Below, one piece after another: positions 26,743 to 34,966 of a DNA stretch of 64,000 nt. Both the position numbers and the translations under genes were made by a program. This stretch comes from CAIZWU01 sp942492905 (GTDB lineage: Bacteria; Verrucomicrobiota; Verrucomicrobiia; Verrucomicrobiales; V1-33), in NCBI GenBank assembly GCA_942492905.1, contig OW818657.1:5518001-5582000 (forward strand). Reading direction: 5' to 3'. Within the stretch, counting starts at the first letter, position 1. Every line of letters begins with the position of its first letter. Below the pieces are notes generated by a model. That model worked only from the letters and a program-made list of their open reading frames with translations, had not been told where the DNA came from and searched no databases.

Positions 26743-28146
26743 TTATTTCCAGCCGCCCCCGAGGGCCTGGTAGAGGGTGATGTCATTGACTTCGCTATCA
26801 AAACGGGCCTGGATGAGCCCCTGCTGGGCGCTATAGAGATCCTGCTGCGCGGTGAGGACATTGAGATACAATTCCTCGCCTTCCCGGTAACGTTCACTGG
26901 CCAGTTCATAACGCCGCTGCTGGGCCTTGACCAGCGCCTGCTGCGCTTCGATCTGCTGCCGGTAGCTGGTGCGCGCCACGAGGGCATCCGCCACTTCCCG
27001 GAAGGCGGTCTGGATGGTCTTTTCGTAGTTGGCGACCTCGATGCGGGCATTGACCTGGGCGACCTCGACATTGGCGCGGTTCCGTCCTCCGGTGAAGATG
27101 GGAACATTGACTTGCGGGGCGAAACTCCACACCCCGGAGTTGTTGCCAAAAAGCTGACTGAGTTCGGCGCTGGTGCCGCCCGCAGACGCGCTCAGCGAAA
27201 TGGAGGGGAAACAAGCGGCCCGGGCCGCGCCGATATTGGCATTGGCGGCCAGCAGCACGTGCTCCGCCTGCAGAATGTCAGGACGGCGTTGCAAAAGTTC
27301 AGAAGGCAGCCCGGCCGGAACATCAGCCAAGACCCTCCGGGCGCCCGGAGGGCCGGCCCCTGGCACCCCGGCAGGAAGGGGCTGACCGACCAGCAGGACC
27401 AGCCCATTTTTGGCCTGGGCCGCGAGCCGTTCGTAAGTCAGAATATTGATGCGGGCCGTCTGGACCTGGGCTTCGGAGGAACGCAGGTCGAGTTCGGAAG
27501 TGGACCCGGCCTCACGGGTGATTTTGTTCAATTTGTAGGATTCCTCCACGGCCGCGAGGGTCTGCCGGGCCAGTTCCAGCTGCTCCTGCGCCTGCCGCAG
27601 CGTGCTGTATTGGGTAGCGACCTGGGCGACGAGGGTGATCTGGGCGCTGCGCCGTCCTTCCTCCGCCGCGAAATACTGCTCCAACGCCTGCACGTTGAGA
27701 CTGTGAACGCGCCCGAAAAGATCGAGTTCATAAGCCGTGCTGCCTACCGTGGCACTCCACAGATTTGTCGTGCTCTCCCCGGTCCCCTGCCGCCGGAAGT
27801 TGCCTTCCGCATTGATCTGCGGGAACCGTGCGGCACGCTCGATGTTAAACTGGGCCCGGCTGCGCTCCACATTCAGCATGGCCACCCGGAGGTCGCGATT
27901 GTTGGCCAAGGCCAATTCGATCAGCTTCCGCAGCTTGGCGTCCGTGGCGAAATTCCGCCAGGAAATCTCCGCCGCCACCGTCCCTCCGCTGATTTTCATC
28001 CCCGCAGGAAAGGTGTCCGCCACGGGAGCATCCGGACGCTGATAGGGCGGAATCATGGTGCACCCGGTGATCGCGAAAAGGCTGCCCAGCAGAGTCAGGG
28101 GAAGGTGTGGCCGGCAAAAGAGCATCATGAATGATCGGTGGTTCAT
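26743..28146 (-). CDS. TolC/OprM-type outer membrane efflux lipoprotein
   Basis: ATG 28146 (MNHRSFMML) was chosen since it yields a lipoprotein signal with lipobox ITGC; upstream codons overlap the FAH gene region. The 467-residue product follows the NodT/OprM pattern: TMIPPYQRPDAP after the lipid-anchored Cys, two repeated outer-membrane-factor domains, and typical sequences LANNRDLRVAMLNVERSRAQFNIERAARFPQI and ARAACFPSISLSASAGG. It forms the outer-membrane tunnel for the exporter. The gene is four bases from the membrane fusion protein start, and is first of the four exporter genes. The two upstream metabolic genes lie only 40 bases away and could share the transcript. Confidence 0.93.
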   Translation of the reverse strand: MNHRSFMMLFCRPHLPLTLLGSLFAITGCTMIPPYQRPDAPVADTFPAGMKISGGTVAAEISWRNFATDAKLRKLIELALANNRDLRVAMLNVERSRAQFNIERAARFPQINAEGNFRRQGTGESTTNLWSATVGSTAYELDLFGRVHSLNVQALEQYFAAEEGRRSAQITLVAQVATQYSTLRQAQEQLELARQTLAAVEESYKLNKITREAGSTSELDLRSSEAQVQTARINILTYERLAAQAKNGLVLLVGQPLPAGVPGAGPPGARRVLADVPAGLPSELLQRRPDILQAEHVLLAANANIGAARAACFPSISLSASAGGTSAELSQLFGNNSGVWSFAPQVNVPIFTGGRNRANVEVAQVNARIEVANYEKTIQTAFREVADALVARTSYRQQIEAQQALVKAQQRRYELASERYREGEELYLNVLTAQQDLYSAQQGLIQARFDSEVNDITLYQALGGGWK

Positions 28147-28186
28147 GTCAGACCGCGTCCTGGCGTTTCCGCTCTGTTCCCTGTGA

Positions 28187-29041
28187 TCATGGACACGGGA
28201 TAACTTGTTGGCGTGAACTTCCGAGGCCAACGATGCCGAGTTCGACCACGTCACCGGGTTTGAGGAAAACGGGTGGTTTGAGCCCCATGCCCACTCCAGC
28301 AGGCGTTCCCGTACTGATGACGTCCCCGGGCAGGAGCGACATGAATTGGCTGAGGTAACTGACAATGGTCGGCACATCGAAGATCAGATTCGAGGTGTTC
28401 CCATCCTGACGGATCCCGCCATTCACTTTAAGCCACATCGGAAGGGCATTCACATTGGCGATTTCATCCTTCGTGGCGAGAAAAGGGCCGAGCGGAGCGA
28501 AACTGTCACAGCTTTTTCCCTTCACCCACTGGCCGCCGCGTTCGAGCTGGAAAGCCCGCTCGCTGTAATCGTTGTGAAGGACATAACCAGCCACGTGGTC
28601 GAGCGCGTCCTCCTTCGCGACATACGACGCCTTCCGGCCAATCACGATGGCGAGTTCGACCTCCCAATCGGTCTTCCCGCTGCCGCGCGGAATGATGAGC
28701 GGGTCATGGGGTCCGCAAATCGCGGAGGTGGCCTTGAAAAAAACGATCGGCTCAGCCGGGATGGCCGCACCGGTTTCGGCGGCGTGGTCGCGGTAATTCA
28801 AGCCAATGCAGATGAGCTTGGAGGGGCGGGCCAATGGAGGACCGAGGCGGGTGCCGGGGTCGACCCCTGGGGCCTCGCCGGCATGCCTGACCATCCACTC
28901 GCGCAGCCCCTCGATGGCATCACCGGCGAAGAAAGCCTCGTTGTAATCGGGGGTGAAGGCGGACGCATCGATGAGGCGGCCATCGGGCAGGAGCAGGCCG
29001 GGCTTTTCATGGCCGGGATTTCCGTAACGGATGAGTTTCAT
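28187..29041 (-). CDS. Fumarylacetoacetate hydrolase (FAH) family protein
   Basis: A 284-residue cytoplasmic FAH-family enzyme. The metal-binding Glu-x-Glu is seen in DWEVELAIVIGRKA, after LICIGLNYRDHAAETG and PIVFFKATSAICGP. The C-terminal part STGTPAGVGMGLKPPVFLKPGDVVEL is also typical. Members cleave C-C bonds of, or hydrate, diketo acids. The neighbouring SDR gene suggests the 2,4-diketo-3-deoxy-L-fuconate hydrolase role of the non-phosphorylative L-fucose/L-rhamnose pathway. That assignment is inference from the gene pair, as dehydratase and lactonase genes are not nearby. Confidence 0.88.
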   Translation of the reverse strand: MKLIRYGNPGHEKPGLLLPDGRLIDASAFTPDYNEAFFAGDAIEGLREWMVRHAGEAPGVDPGTRLGPPLARPSKLICIGLNYRDHAAETGAAIPAEPIVFFKATSAICGPHDPLIIPRGSGKTDWEVELAIVIGRKASYVAKEDALDHVAGYVLHNDYSERAFQLERGGQWVKGKSCDSFAPLGPFLATKDEIANVNALPMWLKVNGGIRQDGNTSNLIFDVPTIVSYLSQFMSLLPGDVISTGTPAGVGMGLKPPVFLKPGDVVELGIVGLGSSRQQVIPCP

Positions 29042-29068
29042 ATTGGGATAGTGATTCAGGGATGTGGT

Positions 29069-29803
29069 TCAACGGAGCAGAGTGAAACCGCCGTCAATAT
29101 CGTGGGTGGAGCCGGTAATGAAGGCGGCGTCCTGGGAACAAAGATACAGGGCGAGGGAGGCGATTTCATCCGGCGTCCCCATGCGGCCGATCGGTTGGGC
29201 CGCTTCCAGTTTACTGAAAACCTCGGCCTCCCTGCCAGGATAATGCCGGGCGATGAAGTCATCGACAAAAGGAGTATGGACCCGCGCCGGACAGATGCAG
29301 TTGCAGCGGATGCCCTTGTCGACGTAGTCCCGGGCGACGGAAAGCGTCATGGCCAGTACGGCCCCTTTGCTCATCGAATAGGCAAAACGGTCAGGAATGC
29401 CTACCTTCGCGGCCACGGAACACAGGTTCAGGATGGCGCCCCGGCCGGCGGTCCGCATTTTCGGCAACACCTCGTGCAGGGTATGATATACACCTGCGAC
29501 ATTGACGCGGAAAATTTTGGTGAAGTCTGCGGGCGAGGTGGTCTCAGCAGTGCCGATGTGGGCGATGCCGGCGCTGTTGACGAGGATGTCGATGACGGGC
29601 AGGCCCTCGAGGGCGGCTGCAACGGCGTCAGGGTCGGATACGTCACAGGCGACGGAGGTGATGGCCGGATCCTGGGAGGGGCTAAGATCAAGATTGAAGA
29701 CCCGGGCCCCCTCAGCGGCAAAGCGGCTGGCGATGGCTTGACCAATGCCGGAACTGGCCCCGGTGATGACGGCAATCTGGTCTGTGAGTTTCAAAGTGGA
29801 CAT
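29069..29803 (-). CDS. SDR-family NAD(P)-dependent oxidoreductase
   Basis: A 244-residue classical short-chain dehydrogenase with the cofactor motif TGASSGIG near residue 15, LVNSAGIAHIG, and catalytic Tyr/Lys in YSMSKGAV. An acidic residue after the second strand (NLDLS) favours NAD over NADP. The ending PIGRMGTPDEIASLALYLCS and TGSTHDIDGGFTL resembles 2-keto-3-deoxy-L-fuconate 4-dehydrogenases. The FAH enzyme encoded 27 bases downstream would act on the diketo product, so the pair forms two consecutive steps. Confident as SDR, tentative for substrate. Confidence 0.9.
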   Translation of the reverse strand: MSTLKLTDQIAVITGASSGIGQAIASRFAAEGARVFNLDLSPSQDPAITSVACDVSDPDAVAAALEGLPVIDILVNSAGIAHIGTAETTSPADFTKIFRVNVAGVYHTLHEVLPKMRTAGRGAILNLCSVAAKVGIPDRFAYSMSKGAVLAMTLSVARDYVDKGIRCNCICPARVHTPFVDDFIARHYPGREAEVFSKLEAAQPIGRMGTPDEIASLALYLCSQDAAFITGSTHDIDGGFTLLR

Positions 29804-29990
29804 GGTGGAACCGGATGGATTATCGCATCCATGGGCTTTGGGCTATCTCTTTTTCCCAAGCGGGCCTTGGTAAATGGCCGAAAGCGGCCTCCATGGGTTC
29901 AAAATGGGTTCCTGTTCAACGAGGTATTCTCAGCGGCGGCGATGGCGTTGAGGTTCACGCAACGGCCCCCGGCAACGGTTTCCCTGCGGC

Positions 29991-31898
29991 CTACAACGAC
30001 TTCAGGAACTGGATGAGTGCGGCGCGGTCCCCCGCCGCCATCTTCCGGAAGATTTCCTTGGAAGCCTCGCCTTCACCCCCGTGCCAGAGGATAGCTTCCT
30101 CAAGACTGCCGGCCCGGCCATCGTGGAGATAGGCTTCTCCACCGCTGACCCCGGCTGTGAGACCGATGCTCCAGAGCGGCGCGGTGCGCCATTCGGAACC
30201 GGTGGCCTCCTCCTCACTCATATTGTCGGCCAGGCCGGGGCCCATGTCGTGCAGCAGCAAGTCGGTGTAGGGACGGATGGTCTGATGGCGGAGCTCGGCA
30301 AAAGGATGATAGGGGCTGGTGGTCAGTTCCGCCACGTGGCACTGCCCACACTGGGCCCTGATGAAAAGCTGTTCCCCACGCAAGGCGGCTTCGTTGGTCA
30401 GGTCACGGCGGGCACTGACGCCGAGAGTGGCGATGTAGCGTGTCAGGGCGGCGAGATCTTCCCCGGTGAGTTCGGGCGGAGCGGCGGCGGTTTCCCCGCC
30501 GGTCTTTGGGAAAACCGGAGTGGTCACCCCCATGTCGCTGTTGAGCGCATGAGCGATCTGGTGGCTGAGCCGGGGTTGCCCGGCCTTGTAACCGAAGCGC
30601 CCGAGGCGCCGTGCGCCGGTCTCCGGGTCGCGCACCGTCTGGACCCGGCCGGAGATCCCGTCCTTGCCGGCATCATCAGGATCAGCCAAGGCGATGATGG
30701 TGCTTTCGCTCACCGCTTCGAGGAGGCCGAGACCGACCAGTTGGGGGCTGAGGCGCACGGAGAAATGCGAGGGCGTCGCACCTTGAAAGGCATACACAGG
30801 CTGTTGCAGCGTGTAGGCGGTACCGTCGGCGTAGGTGCCCCCGGTGGTGGCCCAGGAGGCAATGCTGGCACTCCCTTCGGCTTCACCAGTGGTGGTCCGG
30901 GGCTGGAGGGCAGAGCCCAGTTTTGCATGGGGCGCCCCTCCGGCATCGCGGCCGGCCTTCAGCACCGTCTGATACATCGTCCCATCCACCGCGGGCGGGA
31001 GGGCCCGGCCGTTGTTCACATGGCAGGCGATGCAACTGTGCGCCACAAAGTGCGGCCCCAGTTTTCCGGCCTGGGTTTCAAACGCCGGATTCCCGGGCTC
31101 CGAATGCACCCCACCGGCAAATTCCGTGTGATGCAGCCGCCTCCCGAGCAGGAAAGGCTGCGCACTGACCGGTGACAGATTCCCTGACATCTGCTTGAAC
31201 CGATGCTCCGGCTCATTGGAATACTGATAGGGCAAGGTCGTCAGGCCACCCAGCCAGGCCGTCTCCGGCAAGGGGAAGGAGTTGAGCGCCACGCCCACGC
31301 CCTCCCATGGCACCACGCCCTGCCCGACCACGTAAAGCATCGCGGTGCCATAGTAGTTTTTGCGTCCGTGGAGGGGGGCCTTGAGGAATTGACTCACCTC
31401 AATTTCAATGCGGTCCCCCGTTTTCAGCGGGCGGTTTTCCGGCAGCTTGGAAGTCAGCGTCCAGGAATAACGGTTCGACCCGGTCAATTGCGCCGAGAAG
31501 TTGCCATGATACTCCGCCACGGTATTGCCGCCGCGGAAGAAGGCGCGGAATTCCGGGGCCTCGAGAGGTGTGAGGGTGGTGTAGTTGAAGGTGATATCGG
31601 CACCGCCCCTGGCCACCCGGTCCACGATCTCCAGGGCAATCGTCCGCTCTTCCCAATACCAGGTCAGGTAATGGTCGTAGGCCCGGAAGGGCGTGCCATT
31701 CACCAGATCCTCCCGGGCATGCCGGTCCCGGGCCCGGTCGGCGATATGCGTGATCAGAGCCGTCGGGGTGTCCTCGGACGTCGCCGGTTCGAGTTTCGTC
31801 TTACTGTCGAAAAGCGGAACGATGCCTCCCGGTTCCGAAGCGGACGCGGCGGTGCAGGTGAACGCCAGTAGAAGCGGGAGGCGGAACTTGCGGTTCAT
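29991..31898 (-). CDS. Di-heme oxidoreductase-like DUF1111 protein
   Basis: A 635-residue exported protein with a signal peptide (MNRKFRLPLLLAFTCTAASA). Two c-type heme motifs are visible: CIACH in HSCIACHVNNGRALPP near residue 290, and CGQCH in QCGQCHVAELTT near residue 530. The second is followed by IRPYTDLLLHDMGPGLAD, a sequence characteristic of the DUF1111 / di-heme oxidoreductase (thiol oxidoreductase-like) family related to MauG and bacterial cytochrome c peroxidases. The N-terminal ~200 residues are an additional beta-rich domain. It acts in the periplasm; the substrate is unknown. The gene lies 27 bases downstream of purL on the same strand. Confidence 0.88.
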   Translation of the reverse strand: MNRKFRLPLLLAFTCTAASASEPGGIVPLFDSKTKLEPATSEDTPTALITHIADRARDRHAREDLVNGTPFRAYDHYLTWYWEERTIALEIVDRVARGGADITFNYTTLTPLEAPEFRAFFRGGNTVAEYHGNFSAQLTGSNRYSWTLTSKLPENRPLKTGDRIEIEVSQFLKAPLHGRKNYYGTAMLYVVGQGVVPWEGVGVALNSFPLPETAWLGGLTTLPYQYSNEPEHRFKQMSGNLSPVSAQPFLLGRRLHHTEFAGGVHSEPGNPAFETQAGKLGPHFVAHSCIACHVNNGRALPPAVDGTMYQTVLKAGRDAGGAPHAKLGSALQPRTTTGEAEGSASIASWATTGGTYADGTAYTLQQPVYAFQGATPSHFSVRLSPQLVGLGLLEAVSESTIIALADPDDAGKDGISGRVQTVRDPETGARRLGRFGYKAGQPRLSHQIAHALNSDMGVTTPVFPKTGGETAAAPPELTGEDLAALTRYIATLGVSARRDLTNEAALRGEQLFIRAQCGQCHVAELTTSPYHPFAELRHQTIRPYTDLLLHDMGPGLADNMSEEEATGSEWRTAPLWSIGLTAGVSGGEAYLHDGRAGSLEEAILWHGGEGEASKEIFRKMAAGDRAALIQFLKSL

Positions 31899-31925
31899 TG
31901 AAATAGCAAAGGAGCAGCCGCCGGC

Positions 31926-34322
31926 TCAATACCACGCCGCCAAGCCGCCCTGCCAAATCGATTTCAGATCTGTCAGCGCTTCGTCCACGAGCAGCCCGGC
32001 TCCCTGCCGGATGACGAGGCGGCGATGCTCCCCGGTGGTGGAACCCAGCACCGCGCAGGGCTGACCGGCGAAGATTTCCTGCACGCTTTCCAGATCCTCC
32101 GCCGGAACTTCCAACACAAACCGCGCCGGGCTTTCGCTGAAAAGCTGCACCATGGCTGGCAAATCGCGGGCGAGATCGGCTTCGATGCCGGCCTTCATGG
32201 AAAACGCCATTTCCGCCAGGGTCACCGCCAGACCGCCTTCCGAAACATCGTGGGCGCTGAGAACATACCCTTCCTTGATGGCTTCATGCGCGCAGCGGTA
32301 GAGCGCCATCGCGGCCACCGGATCGCAAACGGGAACCTTGAGGTTCTTCAGGCCCTTCTGGCGGGCGAAGACACTGCCGCCCAGATCACTGGTCGTGGCG
32401 CCCACCAGCACCAGCACGCTGTCATCCGACCGCAGGCTGGCCCCTGTGACATGGGACGCGTCCTCCACAATGCCCATGCCGCTGATCAGTGCGGTGACGG
32501 GAATCGAGACCGGACCGTCCTCGGTCTGGAAGTAGTTATAAAACGAGTCCTTCCCGGACACAAATGGCGTGCCGTAGGCGACGGCCGCCTCCGCGAGGGC
32601 GCGGGCGCTTTCCACCAGGCCACCCAGTTCCACGGGGTCGTGGGGATTGCCCATGCAATAATTGTCGAGCACCGCAATTTTGTCAGGATTGGCCCCGCAG
32701 ATCACGAGGGACCGCACACATTCATCCATGCAGGCCAACCCCATGGCATACGGGTCGGTCTTGCCCCACTCCGGCAGCAGGCTCAGGCCCAGCGCGATCA
32801 GGCGCGAACTGCCATCGAGGCGGATCACCGAGCCATCCTGCGGGGCATCGCCGGTGGCTCCGGCCAGTGGTTTGAGGACGGTATTGCCCTGCACTTCATG
32901 GTCGTATTCGCGGATCACCGGCTCGCGGGAAACGATCGCAAAATCGCCCAGGACACGTTTCAGATCGGCTCCGGCCGCGGTTTCATCCAGCACCGGGAGA
33001 GCCTGCCAGACCGGCGTGTTCCACGTGCCTTTGAGGTTCAGGCGGGGAGCCTCGTGGAGGCGGCCGCAGTCCAGTTCACAGACCATCCGGCCGTGGTGCT
33101 GCACTTTGAGAATACCGGTGCCATCGCTGGTGCCCAGCACGGAAAGCTCCGTTTCATAAATATCCGCCAGCTTCTGGAGCGCGGGCAGGTGGGCCGGATC
33201 GGCCGAAAGCACCATGCGCTCCTGGCTTTCGCTCAGGAAAATCTGCCAGCTCAACATGCCCGGCTCCTTCAGCGGAGCCTTGTCGAGGTCGATCAGACCG
33301 CCGGTCTCGCTCAACATCTCGCCCGCGGCACTGCTGAATCCGCCCGCGCCACAGTCGGTCAGTCCGGCAATCAGGCCCTGCGCCCGGGCCGTCAGGATAA
33401 AATCGCTCACCTTCTTTTCCTCAATCGGATTCCCGATCTGCACCGCACTCTGGTCTTCCTCGTGGCTGTCCGTGCCAAGCGCGGCCGACGAAAAAGTCGC
33501 GCCTTTCAAGCCATCCCGTCCGGTCCGTCCGCCCACCGCGATAACCAGATGCCCCGGCGTCACTTCCTTCGGAATATCGGCCGAAGGAATCACGCCCGCG
33601 GTGCCGCAGAAGACCAGCGGATTATAACAAAATGTGTCATCAAACTGGATCGCCCCCGCCACCGTGGGAATCCCCATGCGGTTTCCATAATCACGCACCC
33701 CGCGCACCACCCCGCGCATCACGCCCAGCGGGTGGATCACGTCCTTGGCGCGGATCTGCTCCGGTTTCGTATCCGGCCGGCCAAAACAAAACACATCCAG
33801 CGAGGCCACCGGTTTGGCGCCCTTCCCGGCGCCTAGAATATCGCGGATCACCCCGCCAAGCCCCGTATTCGCCCCCGCATACGGTTCGATGGCCGAGGGG
33901 TGATTGTGAGTCTCCACTTTCAGACACACCGCCAACCCCGGGTCCACCTCGATGAATCCCGCATTGTCCGTGAAAGCCGACAGCACAAACCCAGGCTTCG
34001 AGGCCATGATGTCCATGCTGATTTTCCGGATAAACGTCTTGAAGACACCATCCACCACCTCGGTCTTCCCGTCGCGGGTGTGCTCGATCTTCGCGGAGAA
34101 TATGCGGTGTTTGCAATGCTCGCTCCACGTCTGGGCGATCACTTCCAGCTCCACATCGGTCGGTTCGCGCCCGGTTTCCTTGTAATAAGCCCGCACCGCC
34201 TCCATGTCATCGGCCGAGAGCGAAAGCTTCATCGCCTTGCTCAAGGCTTCCAGCTCTGCCGTGGACAGGGCAAGAATGGGAATCGTGCGGAAAGTGGGGG
34301 AATCAGGAGCTGCGGAGGCCAT
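31926..34322 (-). CDS. purL: Phosphoribosylformylglycinamidine synthase subunit PurL
   Basis: Catalyses the fourth step of purine synthesis, amidation of FGAR with ATP, using ammonia from a PurQ glutaminase. The 798-residue product has the small-type PurL layout of two AIRS-related halves. Recognisable sequences are TWSEHCKHRIFSAKI near the N-terminus, KVETHNHPSAIEPYAGANTGLGGVIRD, GDGLKGATFSS-like region and DVSEGGLAVTLAEMAF. ATG 34322 is used because the sequence between it and an upstream ATG at 34373 is not family-like. purQ and purS are not in this window. The gene diverges from a small lipoprotein gene. Confidence 0.96.
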   Translation of the reverse strand: MASAAPDSPTFRTIPILALSTAELEALSKAMKLSLSADDMEAVRAYYKETGREPTDVELEVIAQTWSEHCKHRIFSAKIEHTRDGKTEVVDGVFKTFIRKISMDIMASKPGFVLSAFTDNAGFIEVDPGLAVCLKVETHNHPSAIEPYAGANTGLGGVIRDILGAGKGAKPVASLDVFCFGRPDTKPEQIRAKDVIHPLGVMRGVVRGVRDYGNRMGIPTVAGAIQFDDTFCYNPLVFCGTAGVIPSADIPKEVTPGHLVIAVGGRTGRDGLKGATFSSAALGTDSHEEDQSAVQIGNPIEEKKVSDFILTARAQGLIAGLTDCGAGGFSSAAGEMLSETGGLIDLDKAPLKEPGMLSWQIFLSESQERMVLSADPAHLPALQKLADIYETELSVLGTSDGTGILKVQHHGRMVCELDCGRLHEAPRLNLKGTWNTPVWQALPVLDETAAGADLKRVLGDFAIVSREPVIREYDHEVQGNTVLKPLAGATGDAPQDGSVIRLDGSSRLIALGLSLLPEWGKTDPYAMGLACMDECVRSLVICGANPDKIAVLDNYCMGNPHDPVELGGLVESARALAEAAVAYGTPFVSGKDSFYNYFQTEDGPVSIPVTALISGMGIVEDASHVTGASLRSDDSVLVLVGATTSDLGGSVFARQKGLKNLKVPVCDPVAAMALYRCAHEAIKEGYVLSAHDVSEGGLAVTLAEMAFSMKAGIEADLARDLPAMVQLFSESPARFVLEVPAEDLESVQEIFAGQPCAVLGSTTGEHRRLVIRQGAGLLVDEALTDLKSIWQGGLAAWY

Positions 34323-34440
34323 CAGCGAACGTGGCGGGATGCCCCCCGCCGTCAAGGGAACGCCGCAGGCCAAAGTCGCTGGGCAGAAAGAGGTTGGCAG
34401 GGCCCGCGCACCCCGTAATTTTCACCCACCCACTGAAACT

Positions 34441-34890
34441 ATGGCCCAACCCCACTTTAAGAAATGGAGAGTCCTCTTTACCCTGCTCCTTGGCTCGGTG
34501 GGGGCCGCCTGCGAGGCTCCCGGCGTTTTCCGCGATGTGCCGCGCAACCTCCCCCATGCGGTGCTCACTTCTGACAATCCTCCGGGCTTCAGGGGATTTT
34601 TCGGACGGGGCCGCGAAGTCTTTTCCCATCGCATCAATGGCCAGCTGACCGGATTTTGGCGCTTGAGGGACACTTACCGGATTCCCCCGGGTCCCACCTC
34701 CGTAAAAGCCAGTGACTCCACCAAACCCTACGATTATTGGCCCGTAATATCATTTTCCGCCCGGGCGGGTCATCGCTACACGCTTCGTCCGACCCGCCTC
34801 GGTGACAAGGACGCCGTCACCCTGTCAGAGCGGCAGCCGGGCGGCTCCCCGGAACGGGTGATCGGATCGGCCCTGCGGGCCCGGGAATGA
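34441..34890 (+). CDS. Small hypothetical lipoprotein
   Basis: A 149-residue protein with a lipoprotein signal: positively charged MAQPHFKKWR, hydrophobic VLFTLLLGSVG and lipobox GAAC at Cys 24. The mature part is basic and ends in a beta-rich stretch with SFSARAGHRYTLRPTR, a pattern seen in small envelope proteins that present a sugar- or protein-binding sandwich. No family is recognised. It stands alone, divergent from purL with 118 bases between, which should contain both promoters. Confidence 0.65.
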   Translation: MAQPHFKKWRVLFTLLLGSVGAACEAPGVFRDVPRNLPHAVLTSDNPPGFRGFFGRGREVFSHRINGQLTGFWRLRDTYRIPPGPTSVKASDSTKPYDYWPVISFSARAGHRYTLRPTRLGDKDAVTLSERQPGGSPERVIGSALRARE

Positions 34891-34966
34891 GGCCCCTGAC
34901 AGGTCCCCTCCCTGCGTCGTTTCAACCGCCCGGCCATGTCCAATCCCCGCTTTGCGTCCAGTTCTG

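Noticed and set aside
26739..27149. Upstream extension of the membrane fusion protein
   Set aside because: It overlaps the TolC-type gene in another frame and is Ser/Arg/Pro-rich as expected of a shadow.
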